From Coenobita brevimanus (Eukaryota; Arthropoda; Malacostraca; Decapoda; Coenobitidae): a stretch of DNA of 64,000 nucleotides. The position numbers were made by a program, and so were the translations under genes. The stretch's first letter is position 1. The number at the start of each line of letters is the position of its first letter. Positions 44,706 to 59,059 of this stretch are shown piece by piece. The notes below the pieces were generated by a model that saw only the letters and a list, made by a program, of their open reading frames with translations, was not told the origin of the DNA and made no database searches. The DNA lies in contig CM064697.1 of NCBI GenBank assembly GCA_032717465.1, positions 4,227,001 to 4,291,000 of the forward strand, in the 5' to 3' direction.

Positions 44706-44929
44706 AAAAATGTCTAAATGTAAAAAAATAACTAAATCCGGGTGGTATCACGTCACTGGCAGTCCATTTGTCGCTCTAATTCTTATCCTGTAATTGCCCA
44801 ATCTCCCCTCGACGGTTAACCCCCAATCGTCAGGCCATTTAATTAGTCTTCCGGAACCTGTTTGTTAAAGATTAGAGTCGATTTGTAAGGAAGTTTATGT
44901 TGGGCTGGTTTTGGTTAGGTATGAAGTAG

Positions 44930-45330
44930 GATTGGGGTGAGGCCGAGTGGGTGGATTAGAAAGGGGCGAGGTGGGTAAGGTGAATTGGATTACGTTGTAG
45001 TGGAGTTGATTGGGTTGAGGCTGAGTGGGTGGATTGATGAAGGAAGGGATGGGTGAGGTGAAGTGGGTTGGGTCGTGGTGGAGTGGATTGGTTAGGGTGG
45101 GGATGGTTGGGCTGGATTGTGGTGGCTGAGATGGGCTGGGTTGCTTTTTGGCTGGGTGGATTTGGTTTTTCTGGGTTGGGTTGAGATGGGATGGTCTGGA
45201 CCGAACAAGGCAGGGCGGAGTTGTGATAGGATAAGTTAGACTGGGTTGAGTGTGATAGGATATATTAGCTTTGGATAGGTGAGGTTAGCTTGGGATAGTT
45301 AAGATGAGGCTGGGTTAGATTTTGTATGCT
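44930..45330 (+). repeat. GT-rich degenerate minisatellite
   Basis: Units like GGATTGGGTTGAGGCTGAGTGGGTGGATT and GGTTGGG(T/C)TG(G)GATTG repeat irregularly for 400 bp. Confidence 0.6.
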
Positions 45331-45930
45331 TCCATTTTCGAACTTGAGCTACTACTTGTCTTCTTGATCGAACAGATGGGGACATACGTGCACATACCAT
45401 CATTTGGGCACTAATATCCACCGTCTGTGTTGTGATACGTCAGCAGTTCAGTCATCTACTCGGGACTGTTGTAAGTCAGTATTAGAGGTTCTTGATGATT
45501 ATAGGTGTCATGGAAAGAGCAGCATTAATTTCACCACGTTAATAATCCTCAGGTTATTCCGTGTAAAAGATGGAATAACGCAAGATACCGACATCAGCAG
45601 TCCCCTCCTTCACAACCAGCCACCATCTTCCTGTAGAATAAATTAGGTATAGGCGAGGTGATAGTGGATTACTTCCTCTTGTTTATGCGTTCCTTCTTGT
45701 TGAGTGTGTGGTGGGGTGAGGTGTGTGCGTGCAGAGCTGGTAATAAAAATAATTATGCAGTTTCAATAGCCATCGACATTACTTCGCTCTGCAAGACCCG
45801 AAGAACTGAGCAGAAACATACTGTATCTTGCACAGAGTCTTTAATATTATTACTGCCACCACCACCACAGTTATTACACTGTACTATTATTAAACGAAGT
45901 GAAAACACAGCGCACCTAAATGTGTGACTG
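45331..45930. other. Intronic, no gene seen
   Basis: Two short + frames (45404-45646, 45658-45927) show no domain and no consistent splice context. Not called. Confidence 0.45.
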
Positions 45931-45964
45931 TTGAAGCCTCAATGCGGGAAGGAGGACGGTAACA

Positions 45965-46215
45965 AATTAATGAATGAGATGGACGACAACGGCAGCGAAA
46001 CATCAACACTGCCACTGTTTTTGAATAAGTTAGAACCAAGAGGGTGTGAAAACAAATGACAACGGTAAAGAAATGAGATAACACCACCACTAATTTTAAT
46101 AGGCATTAGTTTGAGCTAAAGGTGTGAAGGTAATTGACAACTGTAATAAAACGCAATAACGCTACCACTACTTGCAATAAGCATAAGTTAGAGCAGAAAG
46201 GTTGTAATAGGAGGG
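45965..46215 (+). repeat. Three-unit tandem, about 95-bp unit
   Basis: Each unit has a GACAAC(G/T)G.A..AAA.G(A/C)(G/A)ATAAC...CCACCACTA core followed by ATAAG(T/C)(A)TTAGTT-AGA and a GGTGTGAA/GGTTGTAA end. Units begin near 45977, 46056 and 46137. Confidence 0.6.
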
Positions 46216-47093
46216 GTGGCAATGGATGATGATAGTGTTTATGGTGCGAGCAGAGCCGTCTAGCTGGTGGCGTGATCAGTCCTAATTACCCCTGCTGTCC
46301 CGCGCTCTGTCTCTGCACAACAAAGGCTCACACTTTAATAATAAGACTTGGATAATAATGGCCAGCTAACGTGACCTCTTCTACTTTACGATTTTGCAGC
46401 AGCAGTTTTCAAATTAGAGTGATAATTGGTGGCTACTTGGGAGGCACACGACTCATACTGTTCTACGTTTGTTCCTGTAATTTTCTTCGTTGAGATGGGG
46501 AGAAGGGTTGCTTGTCTTCTTCGACATTTTATTATTTGTGACGATCTATTAACTAATGAACATCTGCTGTTGTAATATGTCGAGGAAGTATTAGAGAAAT
46601 GTTATAAATCGCTAGTACTCTCCTTTCAGGCGTCTCATTCCCAATACCCTTCCCTGTCAAGTGTTCCGACTCTCCTCTCTCTTGTGTCTGCTTATACTCA
46701 TTTTATTCTAACCTGGTCCAGATTTTCAGTACTGAAGATTGAAAAATGGCATACTTTCATCAAGTTACAGTAGTATGATATCCGAGTCTCCAAGGGGGTA
46801 AGGACATGCACAGAAGGCTTTAAATTTGCCTTTCGACAGCACGGGTGCCTTCAAGGGAGTCCATCTTATTTTTGCAAAGTTTCTGTCTTCCAAACGGTGT
46901 CCTCCTGTTACACCGCTTGCCCCCAAATAAAGCACTGGCTATGGTTTTTGTCTGCGTGTCCTCGCCCATGTCTGGAAAATCCCTGCACGCCCCATCCTCC
47001 CCCCTCCAAAAAAAAAAATGAAAGCAAAAGTCATGATTGTCCCTCGTATTATCTCGTTTTCTTCTCTTAGGCGAAAAAAATTAGATTGTGAGA

Positions 47094-47095
<2 letters not shown>
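46216..47095. other. Intronic, no gene seen
   Basis: No recognised repeat except a weak F/G-like fragment near 46710 (ATTCTAACCTGGTCCAGATTTTCAG). Confidence 0.45.
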
Positions 47096-47130
<35 letters not shown>

Positions 47131-47153
47131 CGTGTGCGTGTGCGTGTGCGTGC
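47096..47153. repeat. (TG)n/(CG)-interrupted microsatellite
   Basis: About 28 dinucleotide units, the second half with TGCG and GCGTG substitutions. Confidence 0.95.
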
Positions 47154-47334
47154 GGGCGTTTCCCTTCAGTGTTCTGCTCATCTTATTTGAACGATCATTT
47201 GTTGTTGACAGAGGAAACTTGAATCAGGATGTAAAATGACAAGCAAATAAATCAAGGAAAAAGGGGATTAGGGTCACAGCATCTGATTTCTCTTGTTCTT
47301 TGTCTCTCCCTCTATCGTCTTTAGTTTCACTTTC

Positions 47335-48640
47335 TCCTAGCCCTCTTCCTTCTCTCCCTCCCCCTCCTTCTCCTCCTCCTGCTCCTCCTCCTCCTTCTCC
47401 TCCTCCTGCTCCTCCTCCTCCTTCTCCTCCTGCTCCTCCTGCTACTCCTCCTCCTCCTCCTTCTCATCACCATCATCATTCCTAGCGTCCTCTTTCTTTC
47501 TCATCCTTTTAGCTTCATTTTCCAACTGTCAGGTTTCACTTTTTCGTTATTTACTTTTTTTATTCCTCCTCCTTGTCATCTTTCTCACCTGTTATCTTTA
47601 TCATCTCCTCCTCATTATCTCCTCTCATTTTCATCTGTCTCTAATTTCTCATTTCTCTCTCTTTCCTCCTAATTCATATCCCTTTCCCTGATTTTCGTAT
47701 CCTTGTATGTTATGTGTACCTTCTGGTTTATTTTAGTCCTTGTTCTCCCATTCATCCTCCCATTTTTTTTCCTTCCTCTTTTTCTGTTTTCTACTTCTCA
47801 GACTAATCTTCCTTTTGATCCTCTTTCATATTCTTTCTCATTCTCTTGCATCCCTAATCTAAATTCTCTCCTTTCCTCCGTCTTCATCCTATTCTTCCTC
47901 CTCCTATTCCCCTCCTTCTCATCCTTCCCATTTTGCTCCATCTTCTTGATCAGTCATTCCTTCTTCTGCACTTCAGTCTTCTTCCTCTTTTCTCATTTTC
48001 CTTCTGTCCCTTTCTCCTCTCCATGTCTTCTTCCTTCTATCAAATCTTTAATTTCCTCTATCCCCTTTGACTTTCCTTTTTCTACCAGACTTTCCTTTCC
48101 TTCCCTCATCTCTCCTTTTTCTCCCCTCCCTTCTCCCTCTTCTCCCTCCCCTTCTTCCTTCCTTTTCACTTTCCGTTCCTCTCTTCTCTTACTGCATCTC
48201 ATTTCCATCCTCCTTCTTCTCTACTTCTTTCTACCTCATATTCTTCACCCCTCTTATTTCTCTTGCCAGGTCCTTTTCCCCCGTCTATTAGTCCTTCTTT
48301 TCTTTCTTTCTTTTTACCGTGCCTCATTCTCCTTTTGTCCCTTCTCTTCTTTCACCTCCTTCTGCCGTCACGTGTCCTTCTCTTCTTTCTTGCAGATTTC
48401 ATTTTACTTTTCTCCCTTCTTTTCTTCTCTTCCTCCCTTCTGCTGAGCGTCCTTCTGTTCTTTCTTCCAGACTTCATTCTCCGTTTCTCCCTTTTCTCCA
48501 TCCGTCCCTTCTTTCCCTGCTGCACCTCCCTCCTTTTTTCCAGACTTCACTCTCCTTTTCTCCCTTCTCTTAATCCTTCTCTTCTTTCCTCTGCAGCACC
48601 TTTCTTCCTTCTTTCTTCCTTCTGTTACGCATACTGACCA
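47335..48640 (+). repeat. Polypyrimidine tract, 1.3 kb
   Basis: The + strand is almost entirely C and T, beginning with (CTC)n/(TCCTGC)n at 47360-47465. From 48285 to 48610 there are loose tandem units of TTCTTTCTTCCAGACTTCATTCTCCTTTTCTCCCTT. The long + frame (47703-48446) is Ser/Phe/Leu/Pro only and is not a gene. Confidence 0.85.
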
Positions 48641-48983
48641 CCATTCAATATAGCCTACCCACCTCAGGCACCAAATTCACTTGGGAATCTTTTTGGAGTC
48701 TTCAGTAACAGAAGGCCGCGCTGGAAGGAACTGGGTCAATCACGTGGTCCCTCCCTAAAACTCTATCTAGGTTGATGGAGCCTTTGTTGGGTATGGTCGC
48801 GTGTTCGATCTCCGGGTTAGTCTGAGTGGGGGAAGCGACTCTCACATCAACGGCCATTGTTTTAAGACCCTCATTTGGAGTTTGAATCCTTTGTGGTCCG
48901 TGAAAGATTAGGCGACTTCCCTCCGTGTCTACGCCTCGCCCCAGTCTGTCAGTGTGTCAGCGCGTAACAGTAGAGGAACCTGC

Positions 48984-49245
48984 CTGTTTACTGACTCATT
49001 TAAAGTCTGTTTATTGACCCTTTTAGGGTCTGTTTGTTGACCCTGTTTGAGTCTATTTATTGAACCTTTTACAGTCTGTTTATTGACACTTTAGAGTCAG
49101 TTAATTGACCTTTTTTAAATCCATTTATTGACCCTTTTACAGTCTGTTTATTGACCCTTTTATAATCCGTTTATTGACGCTTTTAGAGTCTGTTTATTGA
49201 CCCTTTTATAATCCGTTTATTGACCCTTTTATAGTCTATTTAGAA
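48984..49245 (+). repeat. Minisatellite, 23-24-bp unit
   Basis: About eleven units of GTCTGTTTATTGACCCTTTTA(G/T)A type, with clear copy-to-copy variants (TATAATCC and AGAGTC subtypes alternate toward the right end). Confidence 0.9.
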
Positions 49246-49835
49246 TCTGACAAGTTAATGCATTGCAAATTTTTCAGCCACTGGCTATGAATCACCTACT
49301 CCGTAAATAATGATGATAATGATAGTGTCGCAGAGGGGAGCGTGGAATTATGCATTTATTTAGTTATTTATTTTTGTTTCTGTGACCCTCAGTGCAGTGA
49401 ATTCCTGCACGCACTGACACCAACACCGGCAGGCACAGGCACTTAACTGGGTCCTGTTCTCCCTGGAATATAGGACACTTCGTAACACTTCTTCCTTGGC
49501 GATTTAGTTTGCAAATTTCACCTTGATACTGGCTTGTATTTTGCGTATACGTTCCTAATCTCGACATAGTTTGCACCAGTAATATACAAGGTGATAAAAA
49601 GGTGTACAGTAAGATAATTAATTGATATAAGATATAGTTTGCACCAGTAACATACATGGTGATAATAATGTGTAAGGTAGGAAATAAATCGTCAAGGAAA
49701 GAGTGCCACGTATCCGCCATGCCAACGAGAATGCGGGCCACTATTCATTCGGCGGCACTCGCTTACACTTCCGTATGATTCAAGGAAGTGAGGGATAGTA
49801 AAAAGGAAATCCATAACGCTGCGAGAAGTGAGAAC
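49246..49835. other. Intronic, no gene seen
   Basis: A short local duplication of TAGTTTGCACCAGTAA(T/C)ATACA(A/T)GGTGATAA occurs at 49570-49600 and 49636-49666. Nothing else. Confidence 0.5.
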
Positions 49836-50280
49836 GATGCAGGAGGAGGAAGAGGAGGAGGAGGAGGAGGAGAAGAAGAAGCTAGAGAAAAGGAAAAGGT
49901 GAAACTGGGTAGAAAAATAAAAGGGGGGAGTAATGGGAAAATGAGAGAATAACAGTGGGAAGAGGGGGTGAAAGAGGAGGGAAAATGTGAAGAACGAAGA
50001 GTTAGTGACTGAGAAGAGGAATAACAGGAAGGGACGAAAATACGATAACAAAGACTGAGGAGAGGAAGAAGCAAAAGAGAGAATGAAAATATTATATAGA
50101 AAAGAAGGAAGAGGAAGAGAGGGACTAGTAAGAATAAAGTTTAGGAGAGGAGGAAGAGAAAGAAAAATAGATATAATAATACTGCGTCTAGGGGGAGGAG
50201 GAAGAAGAAAATGTGAAAATACAGGACTTGGGAGAAGAGGAAGAACAGAAGACATGAGTGTAGAGGGAAAAGGTGGTGTA
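49836..50280 (+). repeat. Polypurine tract
   Basis: About 440 bases of A/G-rich + strand with (GGA)n at 49844-49870. The minus-strand frame 50255-49692 is a compositional artefact. Confidence 0.8.
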
Positions 50281-52932
50281 AGAAGTAATATATATAAAGC
50301 AGTGAAGGTGTACTACAGTGAGACGCTGTGAACAAAGAAGGATGACCCAGAAACACCCGAACGTTGTCTGATGTCAGTGGCGTATTATGTGAAGGATCGT
50401 GACCAATTTCTACAAGAAACAGGTCTCCGTAACAGGGAATGAATATAAATCCTTTTGTTTTTCATATTTTCACGTTATTGTTCGCTCTAGTTTGTCTCTC
50501 GAAGTGTTTGGTAGCTGTATGAGTCAAGATAGAAGGATAAACAAACGCAGCTTAGACTCAGGAAAGTTTATGAATAGGGCGCTAGAGCGCGGAGTTGGAG
50601 TCACGCCCTGGCCCAACCCTTCACAGTGTCAGTCAGGGCAAAAACATTGGGTACTGCACGGAAACATGAGAGTAGTAACAATTTTTGGCTTATACTGTAC
50701 TCTTTGACTGTATGCATGCCGTGCGTTGTTCGTACTCATGCTTAGTTTTGCCATATTTGATTCTAGATCAGTGGTTCGTAGATCATGGACTGAATCGGGG
50801 TGCAGTTTCTAATGGATCGCCACTGATCACAACTCACGGTTCAGCTAACTGTACTTTCTAGGATGGCAAAACTCTGAAAGATACAAAGGAACCTTTTAAA
50901 TTATAATTTACTTTAATAAGTAATTGCTGGGGTAGCTGTAAAATTACTCTTACAGTTTTCTACCATATACCTTTGTGATGCAAGGTTTTATCGTTACCAC
51001 TGAAGATGCCAAAGCTTCAATACAAAATGTAGCCTCAGCACAACCTGAAGTGAAGCCTGTCTACGATTGCATTTTGACTTCAAAACCTGAAAAAGGCCAA
51101 AGGCCAAACAAAAAAATTCATCTTATTAATCCTAGATACAAAAATTATTATTCCATTTCAAGCTTTATATTTTTAAAATACTAATTCCTTTATGAATTCT
51201 ATGCATTTTTTAAATAACGAACTTTTCCTTTTAAAGAAAAATAACTATAGCCTTCATTGATTATTATGCATTACAGGATAAAGCAAAAAGAAATTTCATT
51301 TATTTTTATGTTCACCGTGATCCACGGGTGTGGCTGACAGGTCAAATAAAGGTTTATGTGGAGACTAGGCTGTAATCTTTTGTTTTATGTCCTGTGTCCA
51401 GCACGACCTCACGCCACTCAGCGCTTGGTTTTGTTTATCACATTATTATTTTTTATTCACTGATCCCAAAAATGCACAGACCTCAAGGGATAATTCTTGA
51501 TGCAAGTTCGGTGCCGGAAGTGCGTTTTTTTTTTTTTCTGGAAGAAGTACTAGACCAAGGGCGTGGTGGAGGCGCTAGTTGGCGGAAGGTAACATGAGGG
51601 TTGATGCTAAGACCTTACAGGCGATACTGTGTAGATAAAGAAGTGCTTGGAGATACTATTGTCGAGGCTGCTTCAATGGATGATGGGTTAGGCAGTAAAT
51701 AAATGATTAAATTATGAAATAAGTGGTGTGTATTTAAGAAGGTAAGAACCATAAGATCATTTGTCGTCCTTACATAATCAAGAGTATCTCCTGATACATA
51801 AACAATACAACGAAATGGAACAGTAGCGTAATTAATATCACCACGAGGACGTCATATTTATATTTCCGCTGCCCTTGACCATTAGTTTCAGCTTAGGGTA
51901 AACTTTTCGAATTGGAGAGATTTGATCCTTTGCTGACCCCCTCACTTCCAGAGGGTTCTACTAGAATCACCAAGTTCATATGGTAGTTGAAAGACTATAT
52001 TAGAACTGATTTCTGGCTAAAGGGATTAAGCTGGAAAAGAGAAATATTTTTGCCAGTGAATTTTATGTGCAGTACCTGGTACTAGAGATCTTTACAGTAT
52101 AATCCGGTGTCAGTCTAGTGCAGGACACACTATCACCACTCTGACCAACCGACTGTTACCCTCTTCAGTCTCAACTCACCACATTTGTCCATCTCATCCC
52201 ATCATCTTGCTCTATAGCTACCTCTTGCCCTCAACCTTTTTTTTTATTTTAATGATTAGACGTTGAACATAGATTAGCCATTTCTTTCCCCTGGGGTCTA
52301 ACAGCCCTCCCACGCACCAACGACAGGAGGCAACAGAAACCCCTCACGTGTCACTAGTGGATTATGCCTACAGGTACAACAAATCACCTCTCGAATACAG
52401 GTATTCCACCACTTCTTCCGTTTCATTCTTAATCTACCTCTTCTTCCAACCAAGCAGCTGCGCTCTGAACTGTCCACTGACCCAAAGAGTATAATTAGTG
52501 CACGTGAAGAGGCGGCAGGCGTATAATGTGATAAGATAAACCAAGATCAAGAGAGAGAACAAACGTCCTGGTTAACCCGACGAGCAAGTGGCCGTGAGTG
52601 GATGCTTGACGTGGATGTTTTACCTTCAGACACAGAGATATGAAGAGATTGTAAATGAATGAGCGATTGCAAAATTTTATTCCCTGATATTTTAATCGGT
52701 ATGGTGAGTCTGTTATAATAGTAGAAAAAAAACGCTGACAACCTCAATTTATACGTACTTGATTTCTTGTTTTATTCTCAGGGTTATTTGCTTGAGTTTG
52801 ACCTTACAGTTGTTTTATATCGGGTTCCAGTAATAAGTTTTGTAATATTCTTCCTCACAACTCCTTCCTCGGAAATCATACGTCAGAGCCTTCTCGTATT
52901 TCGTCTTTTTATCCTCTAATTTTGTCTGGTCC

Positions 52933-52966
<34 letters not shown>

Positions 52967-53080
52967 GAAACACACAGTAACGTCTTAATTTACTGATCGG
53001 TTCACTTCATTCCGTTTAATTACTGACTTTTTACAAACACATCAGCATTCATTTCAATTATGCTGTAACTTCATCCACAC
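50281..53080. other. Intronic, no gene seen
   Basis: It contains a plus-type family F arm at 51868-51905 and a (CT)n run at 52936-52963. A CAGTGGTTC word at 50771 resembles an hAT end, but no partner was found. Short frames have no domain. Confidence 0.5.
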
Positions 53081-53084
53081 TAGA

Positions 53085-53500
53085 CCATCTCACCTGACAC
53101 CCCACCACCATTCAACCCCCTGCAAGCCCTTCCACCTCCTGATCCACTTATTGATGGATTTAATAAAGTGAATGGAGGATAGGTCATTTCTTGTCCTGTC
53201 TTCACCACCCCACCCCATGTTAATCCGGCACTCCCTCCTCCATCACTACCATCGCCGTCCACAGCATTCCCTTCTTCACCATTGTTCCCAATACTCTCTC
53301 CAATACCACCACGACATAGCACTTCCTTCACCACCACCAACAACCCCGCTCCTTTCATAGTCAGCACCAACCTCACTCCCATTATCACAGCCACCATCCC
53401 AGCTCCCTTCACATCCACCCCCACCCCCTTCACCTTCACCATCACCATCACGCAATACCACCACCATCCCCAGCACTCCACCACCTTGAGTCTAACTCTG
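53085..53500 (+). repeat. CA/CCA-rich low-complexity tract
   Basis: The + strand is C/A/T-rich with CACCACCA, CCATC and CACC words. The minus-strand glycine/valine-rich frame (53520-53080) and the + Thr/Pro frame are both products of this bias. Confidence 0.7.
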
Positions 53501-54392
<892 letters not shown>

Positions 54393-54425
54393 AGAGAGGC
54401 AGAGACAGACAGACAGAGACAGACC

Positions 54426-57400
54426 AGGAAGGAGGAACGAAATGACAGACAGGGAAATGAGTTTGCAGTAAAATGTGAGGGAGAAATGGATTTCAGGAAA
54501 TAATGGATATGTGAAGGCTGAAACAAAGGGATGGAACTAGGAAATGCGTGCGGAGACGAAGATGATTCAAAACTTAAAAGTTAAAAAATTGGTAGACAGA
54601 AAAAGCAAGCAGTACAAATATAAAATGTTACAGTACAGTATAAGGAAAAGTCATAGAAACTTAGAGAAACAGAAAACAGGGAGAGAAGGATTACATATAC
54701 TGACCTTTCACACCCTACCATCACAAAGAGGTGGCCAGATTTTATCACAGTCACACACACATAAGAAAACAGCGCAGTGGAAATCTCCCTAATCCTCCTG
54801 ATCAAACTACGAGTATGAGCCGGAGAGGAAAGCAGGGAGTAACAGCACCTTGCAGAAGTGGAATCACTGAATGGAATTCTTTAGGGACATTATAAAGTAG
54901 AAAAAAGGAAAAAGAAAAGAAAATTTGAGATGCAACAGTAAATCCCTTTCAGTACGTACTACGACGACTTCATATATAGTATATTGTATTATGGCTATCT
55001 TCTGACGATCGTATTCAGCAAACAAACAACTTCACAGTAAGGGAGTTAGAAGCTAAGTCCATGAATGAAGTTTTGGAGGAAAAGTAGGAGTGCTTATATA
55101 CCAGTGGATAAGAAAGAACGAACACAAGAATCCAGAAGGCTTAGCAGACAAGGAACCAAGCAAAGGAAGGTTTAAAAGCGAAACTGAATACGGAATTATG
55201 GGAAGGAAGGGGAGGGAAATGCGTGAGGTGGCGTGACTTTGCACCGCCACACCACCCGTCAGACGAGACACCACTAGGCACTAAACATTTGAACGCCATG
55301 GTAGTCACGCGGACAAAACAAGCACAGCAAGCGCAACGTGAGGGTAATCTGAGGCGGTGCGTGCAGGCCGGGTCATCATATAGGGTTGGCATGCAGGCGT
55401 TCTGGTCACGGGGGGGGGGGGGGACCGACATTCTCCTTGGCTTAGGGAGCTTTCCTAACACCTCTGCTTCAGGGATTTATCTTGCCCATTGCGTTGTAAC
55501 ATCATCTTGTGTGTTACTGTGGCAAATTTTTCGATCATAAGAACATAAAAGTGACATGCAAGAGATTACTAGGTTATAATGTGTAACATAAATCGCTAAA
55601 GAAATGCTACAGAATGTCCTATCCCAACGAGAATTCGGCCTTAGGTGGATATTACTACAGTTGTCCGGGGCCTTCAGTGGGCACAAGGGTATGAAATGTA
55701 CAGGTGACGTAACTGTTAGCTTCATATTCTTCTGTGCAGGTTATTTACAACTGGTGACACATAACGAGAATACTACCTTTAGTAATAGGTGTGTGCCTAA
55801 TGGGTCAGCTTCTCCGCGATGCTTGTATTCACTAAACCTCGGAAAGATACTGTTTTATTGCACTGTTAGCGTATTCTTTACAGTCAGTCTCCAGCAAGCC
55901 TCCCGTATTAGTGTCTCAAGCAGTGGTCTTAAATTCTAGCAAGGACCATATTTATCAAGGTGAATCAACAGCGCTCGTGTTACATATGTAAGGATTTCGG
56001 AACACTTATGCGAAATTACACGGACGAAACCTGAATTCTGGGGGTCAGGCGAGATGTTAAGCCCTCATAAAATTTCTTGCATTGCTCTTAATATGACACG
56101 ACCACGTCCAGGTTCTGTGTTAAGACGTATACCTTGCGTAACTCGAAAACGACAAAGTGCAAGGAATGTGCAGGTTGGTATCCACGGTCTAGTTTTTGTT
56201 ACTGAACCATTGGAGGTGTGGCCGTATGGTGTAGTAGCGAGCTGATTATTTGGATGACATAAGTTCGAATAACATTGAAATCAGAAGTTACAATTAATAT
56301 TTATATTTTTTTATTAGTTTATTACCCTACTATATACTTACCGATATGACAAAAACATTCTTGCTGTTGCCATTAGTGCATACTGTATGAAATTCATCTC
56401 AAGAGATGCGGTCGGCAAGCATTGCCTTTGTGGTGACATGAAAGGGAGGGGGGGGAGGCACAATCACATGATCATTTGACACGTCATTAAAACAAGGATT
56501 GCTGGGTCCCAGGGAACAGAGTGACTTGACTATAACCGGAGTCGGATAAAGAGTGGGAAAAACGCTGTACAGCGTCGTGTTACAACTGCCACCCTATCTG
56601 CCGTCATCACCAGCCAGTGATAGGCCACTGCACGATGAAGACCTCTGTCAGCTTTTCCATTTAATTAAGAGTAGATTAGGCGAGTGAAAGTGATGACCAT
56701 GGACGATAGGATGAGGAAGCGTACGAGGGAGGGAATGAGGAAGGGAGGGAGAGAGTAAAGGAGAGAGGCAGAAGAATGGAGTTTTCCGTCTCTAGTGTGG
56801 AAGAACAAAGAATCTCGCTCTGTGCATCTGCTTTGCCCCAGAACCATCACCTGAAGGTATTGAATGCGATTTGGTGTTTCTTTTAGGTTAGAATTTGTTT
56901 TTTATTGCTTGTTAAGCATACTGAGATGGGAATGGACAAGGTGTGTGTATGTATTGTAAGTGCGCGTACTTATGTGGGCATTTGTGATTATCATCGTGGG
57001 TACAAAACGAACCGGACCTGGATGGTGGGTTAGGACAGGAGGAATACTTCGTGTGAAGATAAACATTATGTACAATAAATGGTGAACACTTTTCCTTGTT
57101 TTTAGGGGGAGAGGGTGTGGTGAGGGGGGTGGTGGGGCTGGGCAAGAAAAGTACACCCTAATAACAGAGGAACGTTTTTGGTAGAGCGGTATTGACAAGG
57201 TAAATGTTGACATTAGAGTTTTCTTCGCTAAAATGAACAAGAAAAATATGAAGAAAGCACGCAAGTAGTGCTCAACATAGATTTTATGTCTGGTGACCTG
57301 AGGGAGGCACTGTCCCCATAAACTTTAGCATAAACAGTAGATTTTTTTCAGATGGGTTGTGGGGGCAGGAGACAGTTTTTGTCATCCAATTTCTTTCATT

Positions 57401-57652
57401 TTCCTTCGCTAATGAATTTGAAGAGATCTGCTTTCCACTTTTACGGTCCATTTACTAATACACGCTACTGTAATTTTAGAGGCGGGCTTCTTGGAATTTC
57501 ATTTAGTTAATGTCCACAGTCATGTTAGCTAGAGCAACGCTGTATTTCCCTGTCAGTCACCAACCGAGTAACATAATGAGGAATAAATGTGCCCAGACTG
57601 AGATACAAGTTTCTTAATACACTGAGACCGACTTTCTTTTCTTCTGCTGCAG
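54426..57652. other. Intronic, no gene seen
   Basis: A plus-type family F arm at 54990-55035 (GGCTATCTTCTGACGATCGTATTCAGC), a G-run of 14 at 55410-55423 and a purine-rich patch at 56700-56790. A tRNA-like pair of boxes near 56215-56275 is too weak to call. Confidence 0.5.
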
Positions 57653-57865
57653 ACGTGGGCTGACGACGTGGCCAGGTGTGGGGTTGGTGGGTGGTGATGA
57701 GCCAGTGCGTCTTCTGTCCCTGCAACACAACCTGCTGAGCCGTGTGGACCCGCCAGCACCAGCACCTGCCCTGCTTCTCCTTGACCTCTACCACAACCAC
57801 CTACATCACCTCCATGGCCTCCATGCCTTCCCAAATCTCAGGGTCCTCATGCTGGCCAAGAACAG
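57653..57865 (+). CDS. Lrrc49: LRRC49-like protein, first LRR exon
   Basis: 213 bases after acceptor CTTCTGCTGCAG. The first base completes the arginine codon left by exon 30204-30356, then RGLTTWPGV..GGDEPVRLLSLQHN follows. Three consecutive SDS22-type leucine-rich repeats are visible: VRLLSLQHNLLSRV, LLLLDLYHNHLHHLHGL and LRVLMLAKNR. The order LQHN, LDLY.N, LRVL.L.KNR matches the start of the LRR domain of LRRC49 (also called TPGS4), a subunit of the tubulin polyglutamylase complex that directs glutamylation of axonal and axonemal microtubules. It ends with AG of another split arginine codon. The donor GTTTGT is weak and runs straight into a (TG)n array. Remaining LRRs lie beyond the window. 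Confidence 0.82.
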
Positions 57866-57868
57866 GTT

Positions 57869-58014
<146 letters not shown>

Positions 58015-58359
58015 TCTACTGCTTCTACTCTAAATAATGCAGTACATTATCAGCTTTGCTCACTCACCATTATCTCAGTAATTTTCTGTGTTTCGCGTGG
58101 AATGGAGAAATCTCTTTCTGCATATATAGTGTCAAAACAAGCCTCACACTTCCAGTCCTGCGTTCCACCTCTGTTTCACACAAGTCCAAGGCTGTTTACG
58201 TTACAAGTAGTGGTCGCTGAGGTCGCTACATCCCTGTGCCAAGACAAGTTGTTGATTTTCAGGACATTGATTAAAGGTTCAACATGCAATCAGTTTTTTG
58301 TTGTTAGTAAGGTTCGCTGGAAGGACAGGGAGAAGAGAGTGTACAATATTCCTGTGTGC

Positions 58360-58570
58360 TCGATGGTCCGTAAGGAGCGCTCGCCTAGACTCTCACTTGG
58401 TGGTATATTGCACGTTGAGGGGACGGTCAGTCTGATGGTGTTGGCGTGGGTGAGGTAATGGGAGTAGGCAATTGATAAATGATGCAGGACACTGATAACG
58501 CTGATACAGCCGTCCCTGCAACACAAAAGAAATCTTCTGGCGGAGTGGGAGAGGAGCGTTACTTATTGAC
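58360..58570 (+). repeat. Dispersed repeat, family H, copy 2
   Basis: Second copy of 38755-38970, same strand. See that entry for the shared blocks. Confidence 0.55.
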
Positions 58571-58868
58571 CTTGTATTCTGTCCTTCCCTAAAAAACAAA
58601 TAATAACAGGATTGTTCGCAAGTATGTTCATGAACCTCATCAGTAGCTCCAGTGTCTGTCGCTCACTGCCTCCTTCTACGGTACCCAGGGAATACGTGGG
58701 TAGTATATCTTTCTCTCATGTACCTGAGTAGATTAATTTTTGTTACCCCCCCCCCCTCACTGTCCCAACCATAGCAGGCCGCACCATTATTGGCTACACT
58801 CGCTGGAAAACAATACATCAAATCATCCCATATCTTTAATAACCACTAAAACTCCCATGATGATAAGA

Positions 58869-59052
<184 letters not shown>

Positions 59053-59059
59053 ATTTGAA

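Noticed and set aside
47703..48446. Longest + frame in the window (247 codons)
   Set aside because: It consists almost only of Ser, Phe, Leu and Pro and lies wholly in a polypyrimidine tract; it is a compositional artefact.
48780..48860. tRNA-like TGTTCGATCTCC near 48812
   Set aside because: It has no A box at the right distance and no T-arm pairing; only the TTCGATC word matches.
49692..50255. Minus-strand frame of 187 codons
   Set aside because: It is the complement of a purine-rich tract, with the same Ser/Phe/Leu/Pro composition.
50760..51390. Possible hAT element starting CAGTGGTTC
   Set aside because: No matching inverted end or 8-bp duplication was found.
56215..56280. tRNA/SINE-like boxes (TATGGTGTAGTAGCG and AGTTCGAATAAC)
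   Set aside because: Spacing is plausible but the stems do not pair and there is no second copy.
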